11,159 nt of DNA from TMED27 sp037969235 (GCA_037969235.1 JBBKXA010000046.1:1-11159), one strand, 5' to 3'. Shown: positions 1 to 7,110, counted from the stretch's first letter. The notes: generated by a model not told the origin, from the letters alone. Translations and numbers: made by a program.

Positions 1-372
1 CGCATGCAAGCCAAGCTCGTCAATGATGCGCTGCTTATGGCGATTTGGAAAAGAAAGCCTGCAAAAGGATTGATCTGGCATACCGATCAAGGAAGCCAAT
101 ATGCTTCACAAAGCCATCGAAAGCTCCTGAAACGCCATCATATTAAGCAAAGCATGAGCCGTAAGGGCGATTGCTGGGATAATGCTGTGGCTGAAAGCTT
201 TTTTCATACGCTCAAGACCGAATTAACGCATCATCACAAATTTAAAAACAGAGAGATAGCCAAGCATGCCATATTCGAATATATAGAAGTGTTTTATAAT
301 CGCATCAGAATTCATTCTGCTAATGATTATATGTCACCAGTCGAGTTTGAACAAATTCAGAAAGCCGTATAA
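1..372 (+). CDS. IS3-family transposase (OrfB), C-terminal part
   Basis: This is the catalytic integrase-core portion of an IS3-family transposase, which cuts and joins element ends by a DDE mechanism. The reading frame is open to the window edge, so the true start and the first catalytic Asp are upstream. Counting from the Met at base 4, the second catalytic Asp is D28 in HTDQGSQY and the Glu is E64 in GDCWDNAVAESFF. There are exactly 35 residues between them, the D35E spacing typical of IS3. The ending, with an FYN-R-H-like stretch and SPVEFEQ, is the normal family C-terminus, so this end is intact. It converges with the minus-strand fic gene. Whether the element is complete depends on sequence not shown. 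Confidence 0.93.
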   Translation, partial: RMQAKLVNDALLMAIWKRKPAKGLIWHTDQGSQYASQSHRKLLKRHHIKQSMSRKGDCWDNAVAESFFHTLKTELTHHHKFKNREIAKHAIFEYIEVFYNRIRIHSANDYMSPVEFEQIQKAV

Positions 373-402
373 AAATCTGTCCGGTAAACCATTGCCAGAT
401 CA
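1..402 (+). mobile_element. IS3-family insertion sequence, right (3') end
   Basis: This is the distal part of an IS3-family element; the left end and the orfA portion lie outside the window. It holds the C-terminal part of the DDE transposase followed by about 30 bp of non-coding end. The likely right terminal inverted repeat is at about 378-402 (TCTGTCCGG near the stop, ending CCAGATCA), because IS3 elements normally end in CA. The exact end cannot be proved without the left repeat and the target duplication. A second small piece of the same transposase occurs at 7065-7110. Confidence 0.8.
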
Positions 403-456
403 AATAACTCTGGATATGTTGTGACGCGCACGAAATTTTTGACAACCGAATTGTCT

Positions 457-2007
457 TTAGTCCGTTAAGTCTCCGAACACGCTTGCATAGGCCTTCTCAA
501 CATATTCAATTTCATTGCTTTGAAGCGCAAAAAACTCTTTCTCTTTTGCTCGTTTAGATAAATGTCCGTCATTCTGTTTCAAGAAGTTGAATAGCAGATC
601 AATTGTGGAGGCAGGCATTTCAATAAAAGATTCTACACGAGTCTTGAACAGGTCGTAGCGTTTTAGAAAGGCGGCTTCCTGTGGCAAATCAATGTCGATG
701 GTCTTTTCAACACAAGAGTATAAAAACTCAACATGCGGCGTGGCATCGAAATAACGGTAAAAATCACCAGTATCGTTTAATACGCGTACGTTCATCTCTT
801 GCGTTGGCTCCCATTCTACAAAAGGAAGAAGCCTTTTTGAATAGCTTTCTAAAACGCGCCTGTAATCTTCAATCCGTTCCAAAATAGCGGCGGATACCGG
901 AAACACAACGCCCGGCGGGTTAAAGCCGCGCTGTGTTAGGATATGATGGATCAGGTAGCGATGTAAACGTCCATTTCCATCCTCAAATGGGTGTATATAT
1001 ACAAAACCAAAAGCTAGAACGGCTGCGGCCAGAACCGCATCCAGCTCACCAGCAAATTGTCCGTCAAAATCAATCATGCCCTGCACCAGGTTGGACAAAT
1101 CTTCATGCCGAGCGCTGATATGTTCCGGCAAAGGAAAACGGCTACCCTGCTCATGCTCCCCAATAAAACCACCCTCCCTCCTCAGCCCCAGTTTTATAAA
1201 CCGAGCATCGCCCATAACGATGCGTTGGAGGCGTAGCAATTCATCCAGATCAAGCGGTTGTTTTCCCGCTTCGCCTATAGCACGCCCCCATCTCTGGATA
1301 CGGTTATGCGGAGGTGCTTCGCCTTCAATCGCATAACTAGATTTAGAATCTTTGAGTAGTAAAAAAGCCGCTGTACGCGCCAGAACATCAGCGGATATAT
1401 CATCTACTACTTTATGTGCACGCTGTGCTAGATTTCTACCTACATAACTCTCCAAAAGTTTCGTACGAAACACTAACGGACAAAAATATTGCGTTCCCGG
1501 TAGATTATTACGAACCCTGTGACGTGATGAAGTTACACCTGATCCTGCCCATTGCTGCTTCGTATCGACGACATCTGCATAAGAGCCTGTTTTGGCATCC
1601 GGTAAATTCAATTCTTTTTCTAATAGCCACTCATATAAAAACCAAATACGCCGCGCGTAGCTGCTGGTGGGCTTGCCTTCTATAATCCCTTCAATTTCTT
1701 TAGGAGAAGCACTCTCAAACAGCCGTTTTAAAACAGTTAAATCCAGTCCTTCATATTTCAGGGCAAAAACCAGATGTCCCTCAAGAGAAATATCCGGCAT
1801 ATGGCGCGGTGTATATATGTGCCAGTCATTTTCTTGGTAAACTGTGTGCCGCGCTCCGATTGCGGATAACTTTCGAGGTAAAGGTACAGCCAGGCCATAG
1901 GCACCAATCAAAGCAGCATATCCGGCAGGTGTAGCTTCTTCCGGCAGGCGTTTTTCCTGAAAAATAGTTACCGCTCCTGAAAAACAGTTATTATTTCTAT
2001 TTATCAT
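457..2007 (-). CDS. Fic family AMP-transferase, class II (self-inhibited)
   Basis: Fic-domain proteins usually transfer AMP from ATP to Ser, Thr or Tyr hydroxyls of target proteins. The Fic core motif HPFEDGNGRLHR is complete, at about residues 339-350 (ATG numbering), with the catalytic His and the Mg-binding Asp/Glu present. About 115 residues upstream, SYAIEG (about 224-229) matches the inhibitory (S/T)xxxE(G/N) motif. Its Glu blocks productive ATP binding in class II Fic proteins, so no separate antitoxin is needed. A flap-like GEHEQGSRF segment lies between the two. The N-terminal ~180 residues and the C-terminal ~120 residues match the long architecture I recall for ~510-residue Fic proteins; the C-terminal part is probably helical or winged-helix. 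The frame also opens at a TTG (2016). I prefer the ATG at 2007 because AAAGGTGA at 2017-2024 is a strong ribosome site 9 nt upstream. The target is unknown. Confidence 0.92.
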   Translation of the reverse strand: MINRNNNCFSGAVTIFQEKRLPEEATPAGYAALIGAYGLAVPLPRKLSAIGARHTVYQENDWHIYTPRHMPDISLEGHLVFALKYEGLDLTVLKRLFESASPKEIEGIIEGKPTSSYARRIWFLYEWLLEKELNLPDAKTGSYADVVDTKQQWAGSGVTSSRHRVRNNLPGTQYFCPLVFRTKLLESYVGRNLAQRAHKVVDDISADVLARTAAFLLLKDSKSSYAIEGEAPPHNRIQRWGRAIGEAGKQPLDLDELLRLQRIVMGDARFIKLGLRREGGFIGEHEQGSRFPLPEHISARHEDLSNLVQGMIDFDGQFAGELDAVLAAAVLAFGFVYIHPFEDGNGRLHRYLIHHILTQRGFNPPGVVFPVSAAILERIEDYRRVLESYSKRLLPFVEWEPTQEMNVRVLNDTGDFYRYFDATPHVEFLYSCVEKTIDIDLPQEAAFLKRYDLFKTRVESFIEMPASTIDLLFNFLKQNDGHLSKRAKEKEFFALQSNEIEYVEKAYASVFGDLTD

Positions 2008-2120
2008 GAAAAACAATCACCTTTCGTGAATTTCTATCTATAGTGGTACATTACCATGAAAAACGATTATCTTCTATGAATTTTAATTACTTTTAGATAT
2101 TTTTGTGAAAAATGATTACA
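2005..2120. promoter_or_regulatory. RTGAA motif array upstream of fic (possible operator)
   Basis: Five RTGAA motifs on the plus strand have their TGAA starting at 2007, 2027, 2057, 2077 and 2106, so the steps are 20, 30, 20 and 29 bp, near multiples of a helical turn. Three are long copies of RTGAAAAAYRATYA (from 2006, 2056 and 2105) and two are RTGAATTTY (from 2026 and 2076). A 13-bp palindrome, TGGTA-CAT-TACCA, lies at 2044-2056. The array fills most of the 160-bp gap between DUF6880 and fic. Its last copy overlaps the fic start codon and ribosome site, so a bound factor could block expression. That it is an operator is inferred from position and spacing. I could not assign a convincing -35/-10 pair for fic. 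Confidence 0.5.
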
Positions 2121-2177
2121 GGTAGCAGTAAATATAACGCCCTTAATAGTACGATTTGCGGGCGAATTCCTCAATAA

Positions 2178-3611
2178 TTAAGAGTTATGCTTCCAGAATG
2201 ACGACTTTCGGCCATGTTTTTCTTTTAATCGGGATTTATAATCATCATGTGTTTCAAAACTGCCAAAATCCCGAATAGATGCAGCAAGGCTTTCACACTC
2301 CAGAAGATGGCGGGCTGCGTGACGGTAACGGGTGCTTCTTTGATTATCCAGTGAAAAATCAATCATGGCTCGGCGCACCAGTGTTGCTGCCAGAGGGTGT
2401 TTGGCTTCCAGCGCATCGGCAGCCGGAGAGAGAAGCTCATAAAAATTGCCGTCTATCTTGTCAGCCTGCGTGATGACAAGACTTGCAGCACGCTCCAGAG
2501 AAGGCCATGAAACAAGAAAGCGCAATGCTTCGTGGGCGTTAGAAAAACTATGAGCATAATCCAGAGCCTTTTCCTCAGCTTCGAAATCTTCAAAATCAGG
2601 CAGGGCTTTCAGGTAGTCTTTCAGATGAGAGGAATCTAGATCGCTTTCAAAGCATGCCCAACGGAATTTTTGCGCTTCACCCTTACGCTCTAGAGAGTCC
2701 AGAACATCAAGGCGGATTTGTTTCCATTCGCAAGGAATCCAGCCACGACGATGTTCAGCAGCATCAATGACGGCCAAGGCTTCCGCGGCACGTTCGGCAG
2801 CAAGAAGGCGCTGCGCTATTTCCGTTGCTATTTGCGGAACTTTACGGGTTTTTTCATCGTACTGGGCAATAAAGGAATCAACATCGCCTTGCGCGTCGGC
2901 AATTTGTAACAAGGCCATTCTGACTGTGCTTTCACGTTGACGCCCCTCTATTTCGTCCTCATAGACTTCACCGCCCGATCCCCAGCCTATAACTTTACGC
3001 TCGTTCTTCGGTGGCTTTTCTATCGGCGTATTGGAAAGACCAATCATGCACGATTTTAGATGCTCCAATCCCTTTTTTCCAAGAGCTGGTGCCAGAGTTT
3101 CAATCAAATAATCATATTGCCCGTAACTGTTTTTGCTCAGAGAATCAAACACGCGATCCGCAAGTGCTTTGGCTTCCGGCTTTGTTACTTCGGCTAATTT
3201 TCCTATATCATCACAGGCTTCATGGAAAATATTACTAATTATGCCGTTGCTGTCATCGGAGCGCTCAAAAACAAAATTGGAAATCTCCATAAACTGCCAA
3301 AGCAACTCAAGTGCCAACTCTGGCTCTTTTTTTCCGACCTGCTCAATAATGGCCAAGCGTTGCGCTTCTAAATCCTTGGAAAAAGTTCTGATTTTTTCCC
3401 AATCAATAAAAGATCGGGCACGCTTAATGGTATTCAAGCGCTTACGAATTTCATGCGCAACATCCTCAACGCTTTGGGTTCCGGCAATTTCAAGTCTTAG
3501 ACGTCGCTTGGCAAATGCATCACCTTCACTAATTTCCATCAGAAGTTCTGCCAGACGCGCGGCGCCCAGAAATTCAAGATTTTTGACATTCAATGTCTTT
3601 TTAGAAGCCAT
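2178..3611 (-). CDS. DUF6880 family protein
   Basis: A soluble, helix-rich protein of about 477 residues whose N-terminus (KKTLNVKNLEFLGAARLAELL, then a KRRLRLE segment and RSFIDWEK) matches my memory of the DUF6880 family, common in Alphaproteobacteria. No biochemical function is known to me. It has no signal peptide or membrane segment and no obvious catalytic motif. The alternating helical pattern, with short hydrophobic helices and Ala/Glu-rich stretches, resembles TPR or HEAT-like scaffolds, which is only an impression. Two start codons are possible: ATG at 3617 and ATG at 3611. I prefer 3611 because AGGT at 3621-3624 is 9 nt from it but only 3 nt from the other. It has its own promoter candidate upstream and is separated from fic by 160 bp, so co-transcription with fic is possible but not shown. 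Confidence 0.75.
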   Translation of the reverse strand: MASKKTLNVKNLEFLGAARLAELLMEISEGDAFAKRRLRLEIAGTQSVEDVAHEIRKRLNTIKRARSFIDWEKIRTFSKDLEAQRLAIIEQVGKKEPELALELLWQFMEISNFVFERSDDSNGIISNIFHEACDDIGKLAEVTKPEAKALADRVFDSLSKNSYGQYDYLIETLAPALGKKGLEHLKSCMIGLSNTPIEKPPKNERKVIGWGSGGEVYEDEIEGRQRESTVRMALLQIADAQGDVDSFIAQYDEKTRKVPQIATEIAQRLLAAERAAEALAVIDAAEHRRGWIPCEWKQIRLDVLDSLERKGEAQKFRWACFESDLDSSHLKDYLKALPDFEDFEAEEKALDYAHSFSNAHEALRFLVSWPSLERAASLVITQADKIDGNFYELLSPAADALEAKHPLAATLVRRAMIDFSLDNQRSTRYRHAARHLLECESLAASIRDFGSFETHDDYKSRLKEKHGRKSSFWKHNS

Positions 3612-3664
3612 TGGCATTGTACCTATTTATTGAGGTGCGCTTTGAAGCAACCCTTCAAATTAAA

Positions 3665-3693
3665 GTTATCGTATTTGACCCAAAAGTTGTCAA
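3665..3693 (-). promoter_or_regulatory. Sigma-70-type promoter for the DUF6880 gene
   Basis: On the minus strand a perfect TTGACA (-35, at 3688-3693) is followed after 17 bp by GATAAC (-10, at 3665-3670), a four-of-six match to TATAAT. Transcription would start near 3658, giving a leader of roughly 45 nt before the preferred ATG at 3611. The assignment rests on sequence and spacing alone. Confidence 0.5.
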
Positions 3694-3793
3694 GTGTGGA
3701 GTAAAATCAGGCCATAGGGTGGCGCAAAACTCTACTACTATGGGCTATGCTTAAATGATGTAACAAAGGGGCCAATTGAATCTTATGAGATTA

Positions 3794-3826
3794 ATGCAAA
3801 AAAACCTCAAAGCTTTTTTGATGCAT
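3794..3826 (-). terminator. AT-rich stem-loop, possible terminator of the gmd-fcl operon
   Basis: ATGCA (3794-3798) pairs with TGCAT (3822-3826), and an A run (3799-3804) pairs with a T run (3814-3819), with a small bulge and a 9-nt loop. On the minus strand the second half carries seven Ts, about 20-40 nt after the stop codon at 3843. The stem is poor in G and C, so termination would be weak. The element also contains one of two imperfect direct repeats (3794-3814 and 3821-3844, sharing ATGCA and CAAAGCT ends). Confidence 0.3.
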
Positions 3827-3842
3827 ACCCCTAACGTCAAAG

Positions 3843-4262
3843 CTATTGCGGCAACACTGAACCACTACCGACCGGAGGTCGGTAGTGGTTCAGTTTTTCA
3901 AAATGCAAATACCCTTTTTCAAGCAAATACGCTTTGAGTTTTTCTTCTGTGGGGTAATCATTGGTTCCATCAAAGCAACGAGCATCATCAATCAATAATA
4001 CATGGCCTCTAGCGTTGGGGTGCGCCGCCACCGCGTCTATTTCTTTCAAAATCGGTGTGTCCAGATTGCCTTTTGAGGTCTCTCCAGCCGAGTAATGTCC
4101 ATCCAGCCAAAAAATGGCGGGTGATTGAATGCCTGCAATGACTTCACTCATGATATCGCCGCTATCTCCTAGGAAAAGTTTAACAGCATGCGGCTGCGGT
4201 ATTGGTTCGCCCTGAAGCTTCCAAACGAGTGTTGCCGCAATTTGTTTTAAAGGGCTAAGCAT
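3843..4262 (-). pseudogene. Degraded FkbM/class I methyltransferase-like ORF
   Basis: The middle of this 139-codon ORF (KLFLGDSGDIM, FWLDGHYSAG, DTPILKEI, VLLIDDARCFDG, DYPT) matches the C-terminal half of a SAM-methyltransferase-like family often found in polysaccharide loci. In complete members, as I recall them, an N-terminal FIETGTYLGD-like SAM-binding segment precedes the LGDSG motif. Here an N-terminus of the family type (MLSPLKQ to PHAVK) runs directly into KLFLGDSG, so about 60 residues including that motif seem to be deleted in frame. The C-terminus is also abnormal: after HFEKLN the expected DIIR-type ending is replaced by residues encoded by a perfect hairpin. The ATG at 4262 overlaps the fcl stop (ATGCTTAG), a translational-coupling arrangement; an upstream ATG at 4319 is open but lies inside fcl. 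I expect no methyltransferase activity. Confidence 0.65.
3856..3894. repeat. Perfect 18-bp inverted repeat with 3-nt loop
   Basis: The left arm ACTGAACCACTACCGACC (3856-3873) and its exact reverse complement (3877-3894) are separated only by GGA. The plus-strand arm runs into TTTTT (3894-3898), which would give a rho-independent terminator shape in the plus direction, yet no plus-strand gene precedes it. On the minus strand, the direction of the genes, no T run follows. The hairpin lies inside the last codons of the methyltransferase-like ORF and forms its abnormal C-terminus. Confidence 0.85.
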
Positions 4263-5223
4263 ATTTTGTATCCGTATTCTGTTTGAAATGTCGACCACCA
4301 TTGGCACAAAAATCATCATAGGTTAATTGTAATGCGTTTTGAAGGCTGTGTTTTGGTGACCAGCCCATAGCCGATAATTTCGATCCATCCATTAATTTAC
4401 GCATCGTGCCGTCGGGCTTGGATAAATCAGTATTAATTTCGCCTTTAAATCCAACAATATCAGCAATCATTTTTGCAAAGTCCATAATTGAAATTTCTTT
4501 GCCAGACCCGATATTGATAAATCCATCACCACTGTAGTTTTGCATTAGAAATACGCAAGCATCCGCTAAATCATCTACATACATAAATTCACGTAACGTA
4601 TTGCCCGTGCCCCATAAGGTAAAATCATCATTCGATAGTTTCGCTTCATGGAAACGGCGTAAAAAAGCAGCGGGAACATGGGAGTTTTCTGGATGGTAAT
4701 TATCACCAAAGCCAAATAAATTAGTCGGCATGGCAGAGATAAAGTCATGCCCGTATTGTTTTCTATATGCCTCACATAATTTTAAACCCGCTATTTTTGC
4801 AATTGCATACCATTGATTTGTTGGCTCTAATTCACTTGTCAGTAAATACTCTTCCTTCATTGGTTGTGGTGCATTTTTGGGATAGATGCAAGACGACCCT
4901 AAAAACAACAATTTCTCAACCTTTTGCAAATGCGCAGCATGAATAATATTGGTTTCTATTGCTAAATTATCATAGATAAAGTCCGCAGGATACGCGTTAT
5001 TGGCATGAATGCCGCCGACTTTGGCAGCAGCCAAAAATATGGCATCAGGTTTATTTTCTACCATCCACGTCTCAACTTCATTCTGACGTGTCAAATCAAC
5101 TTCAGAACGCTCAGCAGTAAGGACTTCACAGCCTTCATTTTTTAAACGCCGCATTATTGCCGCGCCAACCATACCGTTATGCCCGGCGACCCAAACTTTT
5201 TTATTCTCTAACGAGTATTTCAT
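4255..5223 (-). CDS. fcl: GDP-L-fucose synthase
   Basis: It epimerises GDP-4-keto-6-deoxy-D-mannose at C3 and C5 and reduces C4 with NADPH to give GDP-L-fucose, the cytoplasmic donor for fucosylated surface glycans. It is a short-chain dehydrogenase of 322 residues, the usual length. The nucleotide-binding glycine motif GHNGMVG is near residues 14-20. The active-site set is present: S110 and C112 in GSSCIYP, Y139-x3-K143 in QWYAIAK, and H182 in NSHVPAA. These sit at a constant offset from the E. coli enzyme residues I recall. The ATG is 7 nt after the gmd stop, with TAAGG overlapping that stop as ribosome site, so the two are cotranscribed. It acts directly after Gmd. It appears intact. Confidence 0.96.
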   Translation of the reverse strand: MKYSLENKKVWVAGHNGMVGAAIMRRLKNEGCEVLTAERSEVDLTRQNEVETWMVENKPDAIFLAAAKVGGIHANNAYPADFIYDNLAIETNIIHAAHLQKVEKLLFLGSSCIYPKNAPQPMKEEYLLTSELEPTNQWYAIAKIAGLKLCEAYRKQYGHDFISAMPTNLFGFGDNYHPENSHVPAAFLRRFHEAKLSNDDFTLWGTGNTLREFMYVDDLADACVFLMQNYSGDGFINIGSGKEISIMDFAKMIADIVGFKGEINTDLSKPDGTMRKLMDGSKLSAMGWSPKHSLQNALQLTYDDFCANGGRHFKQNTDTKYA

Positions 5224-5230
5224 TTAAACC

Positions 5231-6316
5231 TTACGCATATGATTTTTTAGCGGTACTACTATTCTCATCGCTTATAAGCTTCATATCAGAAACCATCATA
5301 TCTTTCACAAGCGCTTCAAATTTGATCTTTGGCTCCCAGCCTAGCTTCTCTTTAGCTTTTGAAGCATCGCCCAAAAGCAATTCCACTTCAGTTGGTCTAA
5401 AATAACGCGGATCGATAGCCACAACAGTTTTACCCGTTTTATCGCTTATGCCCACTTCATCCACGCCCTGCCCCTTCCAATTAATTTTATGGCCTATATG
5501 TGCAAAAGACTCTTCAACAAATTCACGAACCGAATGTGTTTCACCCGTTGCGAGAACAAAGTTATCAGAAACATCATGCTGCACAATACGCCACATACCT
5601 TCAACGTAATCTTTGGCATGTCCCCAATCCCGCTTCGCATCAATATTTCCTAGGTGAATGCAATCCTGTAATCCCAAATGAATTGCAGATACTGCGCGTG
5701 TAATTTTACGCGTAACAAATGTTTCGCCGCGAATAGGGCTTTCATGGTTAAATAAAATACCATTAGAGGCATGAATTCCATAGGCTTCGCGGTAATTAAC
5801 TGTGATCCAATACGCGTAAAGTTTAGCGGCGGCATAAGGGCTGCGTGGGTAAAATGGTGTTGTTTCACTTTGCGGCGTTTCTTGAGCTTTCCCGTATAGC
5901 TCAGACGTTGAAGCTTGGTAAAAACGAGTTTTCTTTTCCAACCCTAATATTCGAATAGCTTCAAGCATACGAAGCGCACCCGTTGCGTCGGCGTTGGCCG
6001 TATATTCGGGTGTTTCAAAACTCACCTGCACATGGCTTTGTGCGGCAAGATTATAGATTTCATCGGGCTGGGTTTCTTGGATAATACGAATAAGGTTTGT
6101 GGAATCTGTCATATCGCCATAATGCAGTTTAAAGCGAATTTGTTTTTCGTGCGGATCTTGGTAAATATGGTCAACGCGCTCGGTATTGAAGGACGATGAT
6201 CGACGCTTAATGCCATGCACCATATACCCTTTATCAAGCAGTAAATCAGCAAGATACGCACCATCTTGACCTGTTATACCGCTAATCAGTGCTACTTTTT
6301 GACTTTTTGCGCTCAT
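5231..6316 (-). CDS. gmd: GDP-mannose 4,6-dehydratase
   Basis: It converts GDP-D-mannose to GDP-4-keto-6-deoxy-D-mannose, the first committed step to GDP-L-fucose and related deoxyhexoses. It belongs to the extended short-chain dehydrogenases and binds NADP. The N-terminal motif GITGQDG is at residues 13-19, and RRSSSFNTERVDH is the family's cofactor and tetramer segment. The catalytic residues are T137 and E139 in STSELYG, and Y161 and K165 in SPYAAAK. NHESPIRGETFVTRKI and the RYFRPTEVE motif near the C-terminus are also typical. The length of 361 residues is normal, with a short Ser/Lys-rich tail. Its ATG overlaps the stop of the upstream isomerase fragment by four bases (ATGA), which indicates translational coupling. 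It appears intact. Confidence 0.97.
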   Translation of the reverse strand: MSAKSQKVALISGITGQDGAYLADLLLDKGYMVHGIKRRSSSFNTERVDHIYQDPHEKQIRFKLHYGDMTDSTNLIRIIQETQPDEIYNLAAQSHVQVSFETPEYTANADATGALRMLEAIRILGLEKKTRFYQASTSELYGKAQETPQSETTPFYPRSPYAAAKLYAYWITVNYREAYGIHASNGILFNHESPIRGETFVTRKITRAVSAIHLGLQDCIHLGNIDAKRDWGHAKDYVEGMWRIVQHDVSDNFVLATGETHSVREFVEESFAHIGHKINWKGQGVDEVGISDKTGKTVVAIDPRYFRPTEVELLLGDASKAKEKLGWEPKIKFEALVKDMMVSDMKLISDENSSTAKKSYA

Positions 6317-6927
6317 AGCTTTACTACCTTTTTCTCTTCATTCTTTAATCGATTATAATCATCATCCAAACGGATGATATCATCTTCGCCCAAATAATCA
6401 CCTGTTTGCACCTCAATGATCTCTAATAACTGCTCACCCTTATTCTCAAGCCGATGCACCGCGCCGCATGGTATATAAACTGATTCATTAACCGCTACAT
6501 CAAAAACCTCATCATCGCGTGTGACTGTGGCGACGCCTCTAACAACCACCCAATGCTCGCTGCGATGTTTATGTTTTTGCAGGGATAATTTGCAACCTGG
6601 ATCGATGGTGAGTTTTTTTACCTTAAACCCATTTTGCTCTTCCATCACTTCATAACTGCCCCATGGGCGCATGCTGTATGGGTTTTCATCCACTTCAGTT
6701 TGACGCGCTTCTATAAGGTCTTTAACCAAGCCTTTAATATCTTCAGAACGATTTCTGGGTGCAATAAAAACGGCATCCTTCATTGAAATCGCGACAATAT
6801 CTTTCATACCAGGAACACCCAAGACTGGCCCTTCGCTATGCATGTACGAGCCTTCGACATCACGTGCGAAAACTGACCCTTTTGATACATATTGATTTTC
6901 ATCTTTATCAGATATGTCCGTCGTCAA
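6313..6927 (-). pseudogene. manC: 5'-truncated ManC: mannose-6-phosphate isomerase domain only
   Basis: Full-length ManC/AlgA proteins (~470 residues) join a GDP-mannose pyrophosphorylase domain to a C-terminal type II phosphomannose isomerase domain. Only the last ~200 residues remain. Residues 18-70 are the end of the first domain (SVFARD, SYMHSEGP, VGVKD-like and DAVFIAP stretches). Residues 87-195 are a complete cupin isomerase: RPWGSYEV, QKHKHRSEHW, YIPCGAVHRLEN, EVQTGDYLGEDDIIRLDDDYNR. The GTP-binding GGxGxRLWP and FVEKP motifs are absent. Homology begins at DISDKDEN, so the break is near 6919. The frame opens only with a TTG at 6927 after an in-frame stop, and no ribosome site is visible. 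It overlaps gmd by 4 bp. If translated it could still be an isomerase, but not a GDP-mannose pyrophosphorylase. Confidence 0.85.
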
Positions 6928-6962
6928 ATGATTTGAGACTTATGGGTCAATTATGATCAGGA

Positions 6963-6999
6963 GGTTTCATCTTCATTCCTTCGTCATTACGATGAAACC
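6963..6999. repeat. 9-bp inverted repeat (stem-loop) before truncated manC
   Basis: GGTTTCATC (6963-6971) and its exact complement GATGAAACC (6991-6999) enclose 19 nt. Neither strand has a T run after it, so it is not a typical rho-independent terminator. It lies about 36 bp upstream of the TTG start of the manC fragment, where it might act as an operator or leader hairpin. It may equally be leftover mobile-element sequence, given the transposase fragment 65 bp away. Confidence 0.4.
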
Positions 7000-7064
7000 A
7001 AAACACTCCTTTATGCAAGACCCTTAATTGGTCTCATAAGATCTGACGCGGTACAGAAGGGTGG

Positions 7065-7110
7065 GCCAAGCTCGTCAATGGTGCGCTGCTTATGGCGATT
7101 TGGAAAAGAA
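7065..7110 (+). mobile_element. 46-bp fragment of the IS3-family transposase
   Basis: Bases 7065-7110 match bases 10-55 of the transposase at the window start at 45 of 46 positions, in the same orientation. The single difference is A26 versus G7081. The similarity stops sharply on both sides and the fragment has no IS ends. The same frame (AKLVNGALLMAIWKR) continues only a few codons to a stop. It is a scar of a past insertion or recombination between the large gene and truncated manC. The surrounding 6928-7159 holds no other gene that I can support. Confidence 0.92.

Noticed and set aside
443..457. Small inverted repeat GACAA-CCGAA-TTGTC near the fic stop as a terminator
   Set aside because: The stem is only 5 bp and is not followed by a T run on the minus strand, so it is too weak to call.
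3133..3633. 166-codon plus-strand ORF opposite the DUF6880 gene
   Set aside because: It is a mirror of the real gene, Ser-rich and low in family resemblance; the minus-strand frame has recognisable family sequence and a promoter and ribosome site.
4263..4319. Upstream ATG at 4319 as the start of the methyltransferase-like ORF
   Set aside because: It would add 19 residues lying wholly inside fcl; the ATG at 4262 overlaps the fcl stop and gives the N-terminus expected for the family.
7024..7042. Shared 11-mer TCTCATAAGAT with the inverted sequence near 3780
   Set aside because: An 11-bp match is expected by chance several times in 11 kb and the flanks do not extend it.
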